A DNA stretch of 12,791 nucleotides from XYA12-FULL-58-9 sp001798605 (lineage in GTDB: Bacteria; Myxococcota; XYA12-FULL-58-9): NCBI GenBank assembly GCA_036736205.1, contig DAINMX010000199.1, positions 1-12,791 of the forward strand, in the 5' to 3' direction. Each line of letters opens with the position of its first letter. The stretch's first letter is position 1. The position numbers and the translations under genes are program-made. This document shows positions 12,439 to 12,791 of this stretch, in pieces. Under the pieces are notes generated by a model, which did no database searches, was not told the origin of the DNA, and saw nothing but the letters and a program-made list of their open reading frames with translations.

Positions 12439-12768
12439 ATGTTGGAAAAAGTGTTGAGTTTGGTAAGAGCCGGCGATGTTCTCGTGTCAGCCCACGGTTA
12501 CGATGAGCTGGACAACGACAGCATACGCATTCAGGACTTGATTGAGAACCTTGGCCAGGCGGAGGTCATAGAGGACTATCCGCAATACCCCAAGGGACCA
12601 TGCGCGCTCATGCTACAAAGAGACCTGGATGGATCTGTGGTCCACGCCTTGTGGGGTATTCCGCATGGTCGAGAAAGGCCAGCGGTATTGGTCACTGCCT
12701 ATCGGCCTGACCCAACCCGTTGGAGTGCTGACTTTCGTAGTCGGAGTAGGAACCATGGTTGCCCATAG
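12439..12768 (+). CDS. DUF4258 domain protein (RelE-like toxin candidate)
   Basis: From ATG 12439 the 109-aa product contains a DUF4258 domain: an opening helix (MLEKVLSLVRAGDVLVSAHG), the AEVIEDYP motif, then GPCALMLQRDLDGSVVHALW and AVLVTAYRPDPTRW. The His and the EDYP and TxYxPDxxxW motifs of the family are present. DUF4258 proteins are related to RelE-like toxins and are often encoded next to a small antitoxin or zinc-finger regulator, usually downstream. The frame is open upstream to 12220, but that part contains the PIN relic, so I choose the later start (GTG 12430 is an alternative). The last ten residues (RSRNHGCP region) look non-family. The partner gene would lie beyond the right edge. 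Confidence 0.75.
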   Translation: MLEKVLSLVRAGDVLVSAHGYDELDNDSIRIQDLIENLGQAEVIEDYPQYPKGPCALMLQRDLDGSVVHALWGIPHGRERPAVLVTAYRPDPTRWSADFRSRSRNHGCP

Positions 12769-12791
12769 CCCCCTCCACAGATCCCAGCGAG

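Noticed and set aside
12755..12791. Start of a partner gene for the DUF4258 protein (ATG 12755)
   Set aside because: Twelve codons to the window edge are too few to support a gene, although a purine-rich GGAGTAGGA precedes it and a partner there would be usual.

Overview
The window is GC-rich draft or metagenome-type sequence with two runs of exactly 100 N. Gene content points to a delta-proteobacterial/Myxococcota-like bacterium: a large secreted lipoprotein with a Cys-rich knob, Ig-like domains and Kelch-type repeats; a TPR-like protein with Ser/Pro-rich linkers; an O-antigen-ligase relic; and many toxin-antitoxin (TA) fragments. This placement is inference from gene style; no rRNA or tRNA is present.

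Left part (1-2850). One minus-strand gene, open off the left edge, encodes a helical TPR-like protein. It looks broken only because the 100-N gap at 1712-1811 shifts the frame. The gap lies inside a 39-bp in-frame tandem repeat, and removing the Ns restores one continuous reading frame. Further in-frame microrepeats of 6, 9 and 9 bp occur in the same gene. Its upstream region is filled by a 24-bp tandem array carrying two palindromes per unit, which holds the second gap. Beyond the array is a decayed ATPase gene with one stop codon and one frameshift.

Centre (2850-9483). A minus-strand 600-aa protein ends in a SEC-C zinc-binding motif. Next comes about 790 bp of relics and simple repeats: an Rpn-like nuclease fragment with an altered active-site strand, degenerate 13-bp and 7-bp repeats, a 17-bp palindrome and a DUF1554-like C-terminal fragment. 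Then comes the plus-strand 1337-aa lipoprotein with Ig-like repeats and about 12 Kelch-type repeats bearing paired cysteines. It has a strong Shine-Dalgarno sequence and a hairpin just after its stop.

Right part (9484-12791). This is a TA graveyard. It holds, in order: an internally deleted integrase-type transposase relic joined to the first codons of a VapC/PIN toxin; that toxin's intact antitoxin; a DUF433/DUF5615 pair whose toxin has a read-through tail; a frameshifted and truncated O-antigen ligase; an intact RelE/ParE toxin with only a stub of its antitoxin; a second truncated VapB/VapC pair; two related PIN C-terminal relics in the opposite orientation; and a DUF4258 protein with a candidate near-leaderless promoter. 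The intact toxin-like genes (RelE/ParE, DUF5615, DUF4258) and antitoxins (VapB-like, DUF433) sit among fragments of their partners, which suggests repeated insertion and recombination at this site.
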